Assembly: GCA_963736325.1 (NCBI GenBank)
Contig: CAVTOG010000015.1
Location: forward strand, 558,001-622,000
Origin: Actinoallomurus sp963736325
GTDB lineage: Bacteria; Actinomycetota; Actinomycetes; Streptosporangiales; Streptosporangiaceae
DNA: 64,000 nt
Direction: 5' to 3'
The notes under the pieces are model-generated. The model was not told the DNA's origin. It saw only the letters and a list, made by a program, of their open reading frames with translations, and did not search any database. The position numbers were made by a program, and so were the translations under genes. Positions 34,009-43,215 of this stretch are shown here, piece after piece. Each line of letters begins with the position of its first letter. The first letter of the stretch is position 1.

Positions 34009-34547
34009 CGCGCGCGGTAGGCCGCGACGTGCATCCGGTTGCCGCAGGTGCGGCTGTCGCAGTAGCGGCGGCAGCGGTTGCGTGACAGGTCGACGAGGAC
34101 TCGCTCGCAGTCGGGCGCCTCGCAGATGCGCAGCCGGTCGAGCTCGCCCGCGGCGACCACGTAGGCCAGCGCGATGCCGCACTCCGCCGCGAGGTGCCCG
34201 GCCAGGGACGATCCGGGCGCGAAGAAGTGGATGTGCCAGTCCCACTCGTCGTGGTCGGTCAGGTGCGGTGACGTACGCGCCTCGCCGATGATCGCGTTGA
34301 CCCGCTCCACGGTCGTGGCCGTGTCCGACGCGGACCGGAACACTCCGTGGAACCGCTCACGCAGCCGCAGGGCGGCGCCGAGGTCGTCCGCGTCGACGCA
34401 GCGGGTGTCGCTCAGTTCGTTGCGTTCGACGAACTCCCGCAGCGCGGCCAGGTCGGGGAGCTGCTCCGCGCCGGCGGCGTCCGGGCCCGTGTTGACCAGG
34501 TCCACCACGAGGCCGAGCGCGTGCTCGGTGTCATGACTGAACAGCAC
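33984..34547 (-). CDS. CGNR zinc-finger transcriptional regulator (ABATE domain)
   Basis: A 187-residue protein. The N-terminal ABATE domain starts LGLVVDLVNTGPDAAGAEQLPDLAALREFVERNEL. The C-terminal CGNR zinc finger (about residues 140-182) has CEAPDCERVLVDLSRNRCRRYCDSRTCGNRMHVAAYRAR, with the CGNR tetrapeptide itself present. These proteins are considered stress-responsive regulators in actinobacteria. The ATG start is in a 187 bp intergenic region shared with the terminator of the next gene. The 3' end overlaps folP2 in antisense. Confidence 0.9.
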   Translation of the reverse strand: MLFSHDTEHALGLVVDLVNTGPDAAGAEQLPDLAALREFVERNELSDTRCVDADDLGAALRLRERFHGVFRSASDTATTVERVNAIIGEARTSPHLTDHDEWDWHIHFFAPGSSLAGHLAAECGIALAYVVAAGELDRLRICEAPDCERVLVDLSRNRCRRYCDSRTCGNRMHVAAYRARQRESAER

Positions 34548-34682
34548 TTCGTCTCTCCGATCAGGTGATCGTGCTCTATGTCATTACCGTACGCCTTCTA
34601 CGGTACTTACGCACGGCCGGTCGGAGGCCTTTGGTCGTGTCGGAAACCTTAGGGCCTGCAGGCCTCCCGATCGCGCCGAGCC

Positions 34683-34721
34683 GAAGGGCCGGGGCCGTCG
34701 CATCGACGGTCCCGGCCCTTC
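34683..34721 (-). terminator. Strong hairpin terminator downstream of 34734-35312
   Basis: An 18-bp stem (34683-34700 with 34704-34721, one G-U pair) closes a three-base CAT loop. It sits 12 bases after the stop codon of the minus-strand gene at 34734. There is no long T run, as is common for actinomycete terminators. Confidence 0.75.
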
Positions 34722-34733
34722 CGCTCGCGCGGG

Positions 34734-35312
34734 TCAGCCCTTGTAGTACGGGTCCGCGATGACCGGATAGAGCGCGTCGGCCTCCCGGTGGCGCAGCGTC
34801 ATGACGAGCGTGGATTCCTCCAGGCGGTACTCCGCCTTGACCGGGCGGTAGAGCGAGTCGCAGCCGGACGGCGACTGGAACCGCCCCACGGTCGCGCCGT
34901 ACCGGTCGTGCACGACGTCGAACCCGCCGGAGGGTGCCTGTTCCAGCGACAGCCCGTCCGTGAGCCGGACCGGGAACCGGAACTCCGTCGGCGCCTCCGG
35001 CCCGTGCAGCACGGTGACGAACCGGATTCCGGTGGCCGTGGTCTGCGCCAGGACGTCCGTCTCGTCGTCGACGCCCGTGTAGATGTGCAGGCTCGGGCGC
35101 AGGACGGTCGCGGGACGGTCCCCGGTGCGCCCTGCGATGCCGATGTGGATCCGCTGCCCGTCTCGCGTCGGCGCCCACACGCCGTCGCTCGCCAGGTCGC
35201 CCCAGGCCACACCCGGATTCTCCATTTCAGGAGGCTCCGTTCGGCCGTGGATCGTGAGTACTCGTGTCGCCGCTTCGATCCTCGCGGACACCTCGTCGCG
35301 CGCGTGTCTCAT
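34734..35312 (-). CDS. Hypothetical protein of the actinobacterial '...YPVIADP' type
   Basis: A 192-residue protein without recognised enzymatic motifs and without a signal peptide. It is predicted to be beta-rich, and its end ALYPVIADPYYKG resembles the last strand of the N-terminal region found in many secreted actinobacterial proteins of unknown function (ending YPVxADP). FDVVHDRYGATVGRF and AEYRLEESTLVMTLRHREADALYPVIADP give the pattern. A domain moved out of its secreted context is one possibility. ATG start; single gene with a strong terminator immediately after it. Confidence 0.6.
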   Translation of the reverse strand: MRHARDEVSARIEAATRVLTIHGRTEPPEMENPGVAWGDLASDGVWAPTRDGQRIHIGIAGRTGDRPATVLRPSLHIYTGVDDETDVLAQTTATGIRFVTVLHGPEAPTEFRFPVRLTDGLSLEQAPSGGFDVVHDRYGATVGRFQSPSGCDSLYRPVKAEYRLEESTLVMTLRHREADALYPVIADPYYKG

Positions 35313-35399
35313 GGCGGGCCCCCTTCGCCGTATGTTCCCCTGCGCCAGTCGCTATGTCATCTGACGCTGTGTTCCCCGATCCCGTGCCTGCACTTTCCA

Positions 35400-35411
35400 C
35401 CGAAATTTCGG
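35400..35411. promoter_or_regulatory. CCGAAATTTCGG palindrome in an AT-richer intergenic region
   Basis: A perfect 12-bp palindrome, flanked by TTTCCA and AAAAGG, which extends it imperfectly. It lies 88 bases upstream of the minus-strand hypothetical gene and 174 bases upstream of the thioesterase gene. It is a possible operator for either; no regulator gene is adjacent. Confidence 0.35.
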
Positions 35412-35584
35412 AAAAGGGCCGTGGTTTCGCCAACGAAAAGGTCACGTGTAGGTGACATCGAGGTCTCAGGGGTTCGAATGACCGTTTTTTCGGTGAGCTT
35501 TGAGACGATGCGGCGAATCCGGTGGCCTGTCGCCGGTCAGCGGGTACGTACGGCGTCGGACACATCGCGAGTCGAAGGAGTCCC

Positions 35585-36127
35585 ATGACCGAACAGCCGG
35601 AGGCCCGCACGGCCTTGCGGAAGGACGCCCCGTCTACCGTGCGCATCGTCGACCTGCCGGAGGCGGACCGCGCGGTCGTCCGCTCCGCACTCCGCCAGGA
35701 CACCCCGCTGCACGACCTGCTCGGCCTGGAGATCGTCGAGGTCGGGGAGCGGCACGCCGTGCTGTCCATGCCGGTGAGCCCGGAGGCGTTCAACAGCACC
35801 GGCAACCTGCACGGCGGCGCCGTCGCGACGCTCATCGACGTCGCGGCCGGCACCGCAGCCGCACGCGGAAGCGGCTTCGAGCCCGGGAGGCAGAGCCTCG
35901 TAACCGCCGACCTGCACGTCCGCTACCTCGGCCGCCCGCACGGCGACATGGTCTACGCGCGTGCGGAGGTGCTCAAGGCGGGACGGCAGCTCGTCGTGGT
36001 CGAGTGCCGGGTGACCGACGCCGAGGAGCGGGTCATCGCCTCGGCGGACTTCAGCATGATGATCGTGCCGCTGCGCAAGCCGCTGCGGCCGATCGCCACC
36101 GCCAAGGACACCGACCCGGACCTGTGA
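35585..36127 (+). CDS. PaaI-family hotdog thioesterase
   Basis: A 180-residue hotdog-fold acyl-CoA thioesterase. Residues about 40-165 contain NSTGNLHGGAVATLIDVAAGTAAA, the helix with the HGG motif and the catalytic Asp, and DLHVRYLGRPHGD, typical of the PaaI subgroup. It hydrolyses aryl- or acyl-CoA esters. The first 40 residues form an extra charged segment. The ATG at 35585 follows GAAGGAG; upstream in-frame codons are ignored. No phenylacetate pathway genes are present, so the physiological thioester is not known. Confidence 0.9.
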   Translation: MTEQPEARTALRKDAPSTVRIVDLPEADRAVVRSALRQDTPLHDLLGLEIVEVGERHAVLSMPVSPEAFNSTGNLHGGAVATLIDVAAGTAAARGSGFEPGRQSLVTADLHVRYLGRPHGDMVYARAEVLKAGRQLVVVECRVTDAEERVIASADFSMMIVPLRKPLRPIATAKDTDPDL

Positions 36128-36131
36128 ACCG

Positions 36132-37868
36132 TCAGGCCGGGGAGTTGAGCAGGATGTTGTAGATGTTCGGCGCGCTCGGCGTGCCGAGGCCCGTGGCCAG
36201 GTCGTACCCCGGGGTCGCCGGGTAGTACAGGTTGTTGCCGGCGACGACGTCGTAGTACGGCTGGTTCGTGCCGCCCTGTCCGACCACGTGGTAGATCGTG
36301 TCCGGGCCGAAGCAGAAGTACCGCCGGCGAGCGATGAGCCCCTGGTTGACGAGTGCCATGCCCGCGGCCCAGATCGGGGTCGCGGCGCTGGTGCCGCCGA
36401 ACGGCGTCCACCGGCCCTGGTAGAACACCGGCAGGTCGATCGCGGCGGCCGAGACGTCGGGCACCTGCCGCGCGCCGGTCGAGTACCGGTTGGCGACGCC
36501 GGGGCCCTGCTGGTACCAGGGCCGCCGGAAGTACTTGCTCAGCCCGCCGCCACTGCCCCACTGGTTCTGGCACTTGGACAGGTCGGAGCGGTCGGACCAG
36601 ACCGCCTCGCCGGAGCGGGCGCCGTTCGGGGCGAACTGCATCCGGGTGCCGCCGACCGCCACCGACCAGGTGGACGTGGACGGGAACGACGCGTCGAGCG
36701 GCCCGTACGTGCGTTCGCCGTACGCCCCGCAGTCGCCGGTCGCCACGAACACCGTCATGTGCTCGGCCTGCGTGAGGATGCGGATGCTCTGGTCGATGGC
36801 GAGCATCGTGTCCTGCGACATGAAGCTCTCGGAGCCGCCGAGGCTGATGCTGACGACGCTTCCCGGGTGCGGGCTGCCGTAGTTGTCGTCGATGATCCGC
36901 TGGAGCGCGTTGTTGAACGCCGTCCACGAGTCCGACCCGTACCCGGTGTTCAGCAGGGCCGGGTCCTCCTGGTAGTCGACGATGCGGACGTTCGGCGCGA
37001 GGCCGGCCAGCATCTGGATGTCGAGGGTCGCCTCGCCGCCGGGCCGAGGGGCGGTCGCGCCGAGGTTGACGTTGGAGAGCGACACGTGTGAGCCGGTGCA
37101 GGCGATGTAGGTGGACACGTCGGTCTGGTCGTACCCGTCCATCTCGACGAGGTTGACCGTCATGTTCTCGCCGTGCCAGCCCTGGGCCCACAGGCGGTCA
37201 TAGCCGTACGCCGCGGCGAGTTTGCGCGAGGTGGCGGCGACCGGCGGGAAGTTCCCGCAGTTCCCGGCCAGGGCGGGGGCGGTCAGCGGCGCGGCCTTCG
37301 TCGTCGGCGCGACGCTGTAGCTGTCCAGGCCGGTGACGGCGAGGACGTAGCCCGCCAGCTCCGTCGGGATCATCGGCATGTGCGCCGGATCCGGCGTGAA
37401 GAAGGTCCGGTCCTTCAGGCGGTGCGTCACGAACGAGGTCCGCAGGAGCTGTCCCGCCACAGCGGCCGTCACGTCGAAGGTCAGGCTCGTACGGGTCTTG
37501 CTGGGCTTGGCCTGGATGTGCGCCTTGCCGAGGTAGGTCTGGAGCTTGGCCAGCTCGGCGTCGCTCGCGCCCAGCCGAGCCGCGAGGTCCGACGCGCCCT
37601 GCGTCGGGCTCTTGCCGTGCCCGAACTGCTTCCAGGCCGCGTCGCCGACCTTCAGCGTCACGCCCACGTGCAGCACCTGGCTGCCGGGGACCCGGCCGGT
37701 GACGGGCGCGGTCAGCGCCTGTTTCGGCAGGCCGAGGCTGAGCGGCGTGAACTGGCGTGTGCCCGCGTCCGGCGTCGGCTCCGTCGCGGGGTGCGCGTTC
37801 CCTCCGCATCCGCTCAGTACGGTGAGGGCGAGCAGTCCCCTGATCAATGCGGTCCGGCGGTTACGCAC
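36132..37868 (-). CDS. Secreted S53-family serine-carboxyl peptidase (sedolisin/kumamolisin type) lipoprotein
   Basis: A 578-residue protease precursor. The signal LLALTVLSGC has a lipobox with Cys21. A Pro_kumamolisin activation domain follows (about residues 45-190). The catalytic domain has Glu279 and Asp283 (GGEATLDIQ), Asp379 (ATGDCGA, oxyanion hole) and Ser494 (GGTSAATP), so the full catalytic set is present. The C-terminal PGYDLATGLGTP belongs to the calcium-binding site. Such enzymes work at acidic pH after autocatalytic removal of the pro-domain. The lipobox suggests tethering to the membrane. ATG start, divergent from the FAD oxidoreductase. Confidence 0.93.
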   Translation of the reverse strand: MRNRRTALIRGLLALTVLSGCGGNAHPATEPTPDAGTRQFTPLSLGLPKQALTAPVTGRVPGSQVLHVGVTLKVGDAAWKQFGHGKSPTQGASDLAARLGASDAELAKLQTYLGKAHIQAKPSKTRTSLTFDVTAAVAGQLLRTSFVTHRLKDRTFFTPDPAHMPMIPTELAGYVLAVTGLDSYSVAPTTKAAPLTAPALAGNCGNFPPVAATSRKLAAAYGYDRLWAQGWHGENMTVNLVEMDGYDQTDVSTYIACTGSHVSLSNVNLGATAPRPGGEATLDIQMLAGLAPNVRIVDYQEDPALLNTGYGSDSWTAFNNALQRIIDDNYGSPHPGSVVSISLGGSESFMSQDTMLAIDQSIRILTQAEHMTVFVATGDCGAYGERTYGPLDASFPSTSTWSVAVGGTRMQFAPNGARSGEAVWSDRSDLSKCQNQWGSGGGLSKYFRRPWYQQGPGVANRYSTGARQVPDVSAAAIDLPVFYQGRWTPFGGTSAATPIWAAGMALVNQGLIARRRYFCFGPDTIYHVVGQGGTNQPYYDVVAGNNLYYPATPGYDLATGLGTPSAPNIYNILLNSPA

Positions 37869-38030
37869 GGATCCCCCGTTTCGTCATTATTGGATCCCCG
37901 TCGCACGCGGCGGGCGAGCGTGCGGTAGCCGTCCCGTTACTCCTGGTGCGCGTGTGCACGGGATACCTTGGCAGACCTGTAAACATCGGGGCAACACACT
38001 TCAAAGAACCTGAAAGGGTTGAAGTCGGCC

Positions 38031-39473
38031 ATGTCGCAAACCCGGTCCTCGGCCGGCGCGGTCCCGACGACCGCCGGCTTTACCAACGGCGAGGTGTCCT
38101 TCTGGTATCGCCAGGCGGGCATGCCGGCCCACCGTGACCCGCTGCCCGGCCCGCGCTCGTACGACGTCTGCGTCGTCGGCGGTGGCTTCACCGGGCTGTG
38201 GACCGCCTACTACCTGAAGCGTGCGCGGCCGGACATGCGCGTGGCGGTCCTGGAGAAGGAGTTCGCCGGGTTCGGCGCCTCGGGGCGCAACGGAGGCTGG
38301 CTGACGGCCGAGCTCGCCGGCTCGCACGCGCGCTACGCGCGGGCCCACGGCCGCACCGCGGTCATCGCACAGCAGCGCGCGATGTTCGAGAGCGTCGATG
38401 AGGTCGTACGGGCCGCGGCCGAGGAGGGGATCGACGCCGACATCGTCAAAGGCGGCGTGTTGAACGTCGCGACCAACCCGGCCCAGCGCGGGCGCCTGCA
38501 CGCGGAGCTCGCCGAGGCGCGCGAGTGGGGCTGGGGCGAGGCTGACCTGCGGCTGCTCGGCCGCGACGAGCGTGAGGACCGGCTGCGCGTCGCCGGGGCC
38601 CTGGACGCCACGTTCAGCCCGCACTGCGCGCGCCTCCAGCCCGCGCGCCTCGTCCAGGGGCTCGCGCGGGTCGTGGAGGCGCTCGGCGTCGACATCTTCG
38701 AGTCGACGGCGGTCACCGAGATCCGCCCGCGTACGCTCGCGGGCGAGCCCGCAACGGCGGTGACGGCGCGCGGCGCGGTCACCGCCGAGTACGTGATCCG
38801 GGCGACCGAGGGCTTCACCGCAGGCCTCGCCGGCCAGCGCCGCCAGTGGTTGCCGATGAACAGCTCCATGATCGTGACCGAGCCGCTCGGCGACGACGTC
38901 TGGAAGCACATCGGCTGGCCGGGCTGCGAGCTGCTCGGCGACCACGCCCACGCGTACATCTACGCCCAGCGCACCGCCGACGGCCGGATCGCCATCGGCG
39001 GGCGCGGCGTGCCGTACCGGTTCGGCTCGGGCTGGGACCGCCGCGGGGCGACCCAGCCGCAGACCGTCGACGCGCTGTGGCGGATGCTGGTCCGCCTGTT
39101 CCCGGCCGTCGCCGACGCCCGCGTCGACCACGCCTGGTGCGGTGTTCTCGGCGTTCCCCGCGACTGGTGCTCGACCGCGCACGTCGACCACGAGAGCGGT
39201 CTCGGGTGGGCCGGCGGTTATGTCGGCACGGGCGTCGCGACGACCAACCTCGCCGGCCGTACCCTCCGCGACCTGGTCCTCCACGAGGAGACGCACCTGA
39301 CCGCCCTGCCGTGGGTCGGCCGCCAGGTGCGCCCCTGGGAGCCGGAGCCGCTGCGGTGGACAGGCGTCCAGCTGATCTACGCCCTGTACCGCGCCGCCGA
39401 CCGCCGCGAGAACGACAGCCTGCATCGCACGTCCGCCTACGCCCGCCTCGCCGGGCGGATCTCCGGCCGCTGA
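38031..39473 (+). CDS. FAD-dependent oxidoreductase (DAO/PuuB-like)
   Basis: A 480-residue flavoprotein of the D-amino-acid oxidase superfamily. The FAD-binding motif VVGGGFTGLWTAYYLKRARPDMRVAVLE lies near residues 48-75, then GFGASGRNGGWL. The C-terminal segments WAGGYVGTGVATTNLAGR and DLVL bind FAD and close the active site. The nearest characterised relatives are gamma-glutamylputrescine oxidases and sarcosine oxidase-like enzymes, so it probably oxidises a secondary or polyamine-type amine. ATG at 38031 is chosen; a TTG at 38019 would add four residues. No polyamine catabolic partners are adjacent. Confidence 0.9.
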   Translation: MSQTRSSAGAVPTTAGFTNGEVSFWYRQAGMPAHRDPLPGPRSYDVCVVGGGFTGLWTAYYLKRARPDMRVAVLEKEFAGFGASGRNGGWLTAELAGSHARYARAHGRTAVIAQQRAMFESVDEVVRAAAEEGIDADIVKGGVLNVATNPAQRGRLHAELAEAREWGWGEADLRLLGRDEREDRLRVAGALDATFSPHCARLQPARLVQGLARVVEALGVDIFESTAVTEIRPRTLAGEPATAVTARGAVTAEYVIRATEGFTAGLAGQRRQWLPMNSSMIVTEPLGDDVWKHIGWPGCELLGDHAHAYIYAQRTADGRIAIGGRGVPYRFGSGWDRRGATQPQTVDALWRMLVRLFPAVADARVDHAWCGVLGVPRDWCSTAHVDHESGLGWAGGYVGTGVATTNLAGRTLRDLVLHEETHLTALPWVGRQVRPWEPEPLRWTGVQLIYALYRAADRRENDSLHRTSAYARLAGRISGR

Positions 39474-39501
39474 TTCTTACTATGTAAAGGTGGGTGCCCG
39501 T

Positions 39502-40914
39502 TTACAGGACCGGACGGCGCTCGGCGTACTTCGTCGCCTGCTCGAAGGCGTGGCCGATCTGGAGGACCGCCAGGTCGGCCTGGTGCGGGCCGATGACCTG
39601 GAGCCCGACCGGCAGGCCGTCCGGCGTGAACCCGGCGGGCACCGAGAGGGCCGGGCAGCCGGTCGCCGAGATCAGGTACGCCGAGCGCATCCAGTCGACG
39701 TAGCCCGGCGTGGCCATGCCGTCGACCTCGGTCGGGAACTCCAGGTCCGCGTCGAACGGCGGGACCTGCGACACCGGCGCGAGCAACACGTCGTAGCGCT
39801 CGAAGAACTCCCGTACGCGGTGGTAGAGGCGCGTCTGGAGCACCGCGGCCCGGCCGACGTCGGCGCCGGAGAGGCGGCGGCCGTCCTCGATGTTGCCGAC
39901 CAGGCTGGGCTTCATCCGGTCGCGGTGCCGGTCCAGGAGCGCGCCCAGACCCAGCTCGAACTGCCACGCCCGCTGCGTGCGGAACACCTCGTCGGCGCTG
40001 GTCAGGTCGGGGCAGGCCTCCTCCACGACGCAGCCGAGGTCGGTGAAGACCTTCACCGTGCCCTCCAGGGCGGCGATGACCTCCGGCGCGAACGGGATCG
40101 AGCCGTCGAGACGCGGCGCCCAGGCCACGCGCAGCCCCGTGAGGTCGCACTCGAGCGGGACCGCGAAGTGCTCACCGGGCGTGTCGAGGGCCACCGGCGA
40201 CCGCGGGTCCGGGCCGGCCAGGACCGACAGCAGCAGCGCGGCGTCCGCGACGTCGCGCGCCATCGGCCCCTGCACGCCCATCGTCGCCCACGCGGCCTCG
40301 ACCGGCCACGACGGCACGCGCCCGGGGGAGGGCCGCATGCCGACCACGTTGCAGAACGACGCGGGGTTGCGCAGCGAACCGCCCATGTCGCTGCCGTCGG
40401 CGATCGGATGCATGCCGGTCGCGAGCGCGACGGCCGCGCCACCACTGCTGCCGCCGGCCGACCGTGACAGGTCGTACGGGTTGCGCGTCGTCCCGAAGAC
40501 CGTGTTGAAGGTGTGGGAGCCGGCCGCGAACTCGGGGACGTTCGTCTTCCCCAGCATGATCGTGCCCGCCGCGCGCATCCGCTCGACCACCAGCTCGTCA
40601 GTGTCCGGCACGTTGTCCGCGAACAACGGCGAACCGGACGTCGTGCGTACCCCGGCGGTCGCGTGCGTGTCCTTGTGCGCGACCGGCAGCCCGTGCAGCG
40701 GCGGCACCTCGGCCCCGGCCGCGACGAGCTCGTCCGCCGCGTCGGCCTCCCGCAGCGCCTGCTCGGCGGTCAACGTGATGATGGCATTGACCTGGGGGTT
40801 GACCGCCTCGATGCGCGCGAGATGCGCTTCGGTCACCTCCCGTGCGGACAGCTCCCGCTCACGAATCCTGCGGGCCAGTTCACGTGCGCTCAGGAAGCAG
40901 ATCTCGTCCGGCAA
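39502..40914 (-). CDS. Amidase (amidase-signature family)
   Basis: A 470-residue amidase-signature enzyme. The Lys of the Ser-Ser-Lys triad is Lys81 (AHKDTH), the cis Ser is in SAGGSSGG (residues 152-159), and the nucleophile Ser180 is in DGSDMGGSLRNPA. The family hydrolyses carboxamides; annotated relatives include aryl-acylamidases and 6-aminohexanoate-type amidases. The TTG start at 40914 gives MPDEICFLSARELARRI, the usual N-terminus, and is preceded by GAGGGG. It converges on the FAD oxidoreductase gene, whose stop lies 28 bases from its own. Confidence 0.93.
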   Translation of the reverse strand: MPDEICFLSARELARRIRERELSAREVTEAHLARIEAVNPQVNAIITLTAEQALREADAADELVAAGAEVPPLHGLPVAHKDTHATAGVRTTSGSPLFADNVPDTDELVVERMRAAGTIMLGKTNVPEFAAGSHTFNTVFGTTRNPYDLSRSAGGSSGGAAVALATGMHPIADGSDMGGSLRNPASFCNVVGMRPSPGRVPSWPVEAAWATMGVQGPMARDVADAALLLSVLAGPDPRSPVALDTPGEHFAVPLECDLTGLRVAWAPRLDGSIPFAPEVIAALEGTVKVFTDLGCVVEEACPDLTSADEVFRTQRAWQFELGLGALLDRHRDRMKPSLVGNIEDGRRLSGADVGRAAVLQTRLYHRVREFFERYDVLLAPVSQVPPFDADLEFPTEVDGMATPGYVDWMRSAYLISATGCPALSVPAGFTPDGLPVGLQVIGPHQADLAVLQIGHAFEQATKYAERRPVL

Positions 40915-41027
40915 CGGGGTCCCCTCACAGGTGTCGGCCAGGCGGTTTGGCCCTGGGATGTCCGATATATCGATCCTTCCACCTCCGCCGACCGGGGCGG
41001 TCGTCAGGGGCCGGGCCGGCCGTGCGG

Positions 41028-41804
41028 TCAGCGGCGGCCGGAGTGGTCGAGGGCACGGTGTGCGCCGGGAACCGCGCCGGAGCCGATGTCGGCGAAGCGG
41101 CCCGCGTGGCGGCCCGCGGCGAAGCCGTCGCCGCGCAGGCGCTGGCCACGCGCCTTGCCGAGCACCGGGAACCGGGCGGCGAACTCCTCGTGGACCCGCC
41201 GGTCGTCGCGGGCCAGGACCAGCGCGCCCGAGGGCGACGACTCGTTCTCCTCCCGCAGCACGCCGCGAAAGGCCCCGATGCGCTCGGCGACCGCGTCGCC
41301 GTAGCCGACCAGGAACGACTTCAGGTAGCCGTTGCGCCAGCGGGTGTGGTCGGCCTTCCGCCGGAACAGTTCCTCCGGGCAGCCTCGCATGTAGGCCTCG
41401 GCGGCGCGGGCGCCCGCGCCGTCCATCTGCAGGGTCAGCGACGGCAGCAACAGCGTCAGCGCGTCGTGCGCGGACGCGGTCGCGACGGCGAGCAGGACGA
41501 TGTCCTTACGGTAGGTGCCGTCGCCGCGTACCGCGCACCGGCCGCCGTACGCGCTGATGACGGCGGTGAGCCCGGTCGAACGGGCGCGTGCGTGACCGTC
41601 GCGGCCCGAGACGGTGTGCTCCCAGTAGACGACGGGCTCGGGCCGCTGCCCGCGGCTCGCCCGCAGCTCCGCCTCGTCGATGGCGTGGCGGAGCATCAGC
41701 TCGGCGGCCTTGGCCGCACAGGCCTGCGCCTCGGCCTCCGGGGTCTCGGGATGCTCGGCGCGCGCGAGCAGCGCGCGGACTTTGCCCTCATAGTCGATCG
41801 CCAT
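41028..41804 (-). CDS. DUF2786-domain protein
   Basis: A 258-residue protein. The N-terminal 40 residues (YEGKVRALLARAEHPETPEAEAQACAAKAAELMLRHAIDEAEL) are a DUF2786 domain, a short helical unit of unknown role also found with phage and replication proteins. The middle region (about 75-200) is conserved with other actinobacterial members but has no known catalytic motif. The C-terminal part is basic and Gly-rich. The ATG at 41804 was chosen because everything upstream in frame is non-coding in character. Single gene, 113 bp downstream of the amidase start on the same strand. Confidence 0.85.
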   Translation of the reverse strand: MAIDYEGKVRALLARAEHPETPEAEAQACAAKAAELMLRHAIDEAELRASRGQRPEPVVYWEHTVSGRDGHARARSTGLTAVISAYGGRCAVRGDGTYRKDIVLLAVATASAHDALTLLLPSLTLQMDGAGARAAEAYMRGCPEELFRRKADHTRWRNGYLKSFLVGYGDAVAERIGAFRGVLREENESSPSGALVLARDDRRVHEEFAARFPVLGKARGQRLRGDGFAAGRHAGRFADIGSGAVPGAHRALDHSGRR

Positions 41805-41965
41805 GTACGACGCAGCGTAACCGCCGCCGCCCTCGCCGCACGGCTCGGACGGCCGATTCGGCATGCGTCGGCCCGGCTCACAGGCCGCGCGGCACCGGCG
41901 CGGCGGGCACTCCGCCAGAGAGCAGCGCCGCCGACGGCGTGGCGAGGTCGCGCGGTGAGAACAGG

Positions 41966-42361
41966 TCAGGACCGCGGTATCCGGAGATCTGGCAGGCGCC
42001 ACCAGCGGAAGCCGGTGATGTTCTCGGCGGCGAGCCGGTCGTCGGACAACGCGCCGCGGGGCCGGAAGCATCCGGTGCGGACGAGGAAGTAGTCGTAGAC
42101 GACGCCGTCGTGCCCGGGCGCGTACCCGGAGGCGACCACCCGCTGATGCCACACGTGCGGAGGGTCGTGCGAGACCGTCAGCCCCGTCTCCTCGCGCAGC
42201 TCGCGGCGGAGCGCGTCGAGCGGCGTCTCACCGGGCTCGACACCTCCGCCGGGCGCCGTCCACACGACCGTGCCGGCCGGCTCCGGCACGGCGTGGCGGC
42301 ACAGCAGGACGCGGTCGTCCTCGTCGACCACGACCGCGCGGACTCCGTGACGCAGGTTCAC
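41966..42361 (-). CDS. NUDIX hydrolase
   Basis: A 131-residue Nudix protein. The Nudix box GGGVEPGETPLDALRRELREETGL (about residues 38-61) has every catalytic and metal residue (G-x5-E-x7-RE-x2-EE). VRAVVVDEDDRVLLCRH forms the first strand. It hydrolyses a nucleoside diphosphate linked to another group, substrate unknown. The GTG start lies seven bases after the stop of the MgtC-like gene, so the two are probably in one transcript. A homologue with a different N-terminus occurs at 43913. Confidence 0.92.
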   Translation of the reverse strand: MNLRHGVRAVVVDEDDRVLLCRHAVPEPAGTVVWTAPGGGVEPGETPLDALRRELREETGLTVSHDPPHVWHQRVVASGYAPGHDGVVYDYFLVRTGCFRPRGALSDDRLAAENITGFRWWRLPDLRIPRS

Positions 42362-42368
42362 GTCTGTC

Positions 42369-43085
42369 CTAGAGGCGGGGGATGTTGACGTCGGAGCTGG
42401 AGACGGTGAGGACGCCCTCGAAGTCGGCGATCTCCGCGGTCAGGTCGGTGATCGAGCCGCTGCCCTGGACCGTCAGGGACACCGTGACCGTGCGCGGGTC
42501 GTCGTCGTGCCGGTCGATGGACAGCTCGCCCACGACGAAGTCGCGGCTCGTGCACAGGGCCAGGGCCTGGCGCAGGACGCCGCGGCCGGCGCGGTAGGCC
42601 AGCCGCAGCTGCGACGGGGCGTACTTCGAGTGCGGCAGCCGGGCGGCCAGCGGGGTCAGGCCGAAGATCACCACGAAGTGCCCGGCGGTGACCACGACGG
42701 CGAGCAGCCAGAGGCCGGCGCCGGCGGCCATGCCGACCGCCGCGGTCAGCCAGACCACCGCCGCGGTGGTCAGGCCGCGTACCGCGTCGCGGCGCACGAA
42801 GATCAGGCCGGCGCCGATGAAGCCGATACCGGACACGATCTGGACCGCCACACGCGACGGGTCGAGGACGACGCGCTCGCCGAGCACGTCGGTGAAGCCG
42901 TACTTGGACACGAGCATGATCAATGCGGAGGCGAAGCCGACGATCGTGTGGGTGCGCAGGCCTACGCTCTTCTGCCGGATCTCGCGTTCGAGCCCGATCG
43001 CCGCGGACAGCGCCAGCGCGATCGCCAGTTCGCCGACCTGGACCCACCCTTGGCCGGTCGGCTCACCAAAAGACGCGAGCAGCAT
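42369..43085 (-). CDS. MgtC/SapB-family membrane protein
   Basis: A 238-residue protein with the MgtC fold. The N-terminal part has about four to five helices (ELAIALALSAAIGLEREIR, TIVGFASALIMLVSKYG, VSGIGFIGAGLIFVRRD, GLTTAAVVWLTAAVGMA) with the typical GLERE and GFIGAG motifs. The C-terminal about 85 residues form a soluble ACT-like domain. MgtC proteins aid growth at low Mg2+ and modulate membrane ATPase activity. It is divergent from the VC0807-like gene across 130 bp that contain a perfect inverted repeat. Confidence 0.92.
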   Translation of the reverse strand: MLLASFGEPTGQGWVQVGELAIALALSAAIGLEREIRQKSVGLRTHTIVGFASALIMLVSKYGFTDVLGERVVLDPSRVAVQIVSGIGFIGAGLIFVRRDAVRGLTTAAVVWLTAAVGMAAGAGLWLLAVVVTAGHFVVIFGLTPLAARLPHSKYAPSQLRLAYRAGRGVLRQALALCTSRDFVVGELSIDRHDDDPRTVTVSLTVQGSGSITDLTAEIADFEGVLTVSSSDVNIPRL

Positions 43086-43131
43086 CGATCCAGGCTAGCG
43101 TCACGCGCGGTCAAGATGCGCCCCAGAATCA

Positions 43132-43146
43132 TGCGCAACTTGCGCA
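43132..43146. promoter_or_regulatory. Inverted repeat TGCGCAA-C-TTGCGCA between mgtC-like and VC0807-like genes
   Basis: A perfect 7-1-7 inverted repeat in the divergent intergenic region, 47 bases from the mgtC-like start and 70 bases from the other start. The size fits a homodimeric repressor site. No regulator gene is adjacent, so the binding protein is unknown. Confidence 0.6.
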
Positions 43147-43215
43147 AAACGGTCATCGAGCGTTGATCGTCGCGTACCGTTGGCCGGGCTCTGAGCCGTC
43201 GATCGACAGGGAGCC

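Noticed and set aside
35465..35490. GGTTCGAAT resembling a tRNA T-loop followed by a T run
   Set aside because: The flanking bases do not form a T stem, and no acceptor, D or anticodon arms can be drawn.
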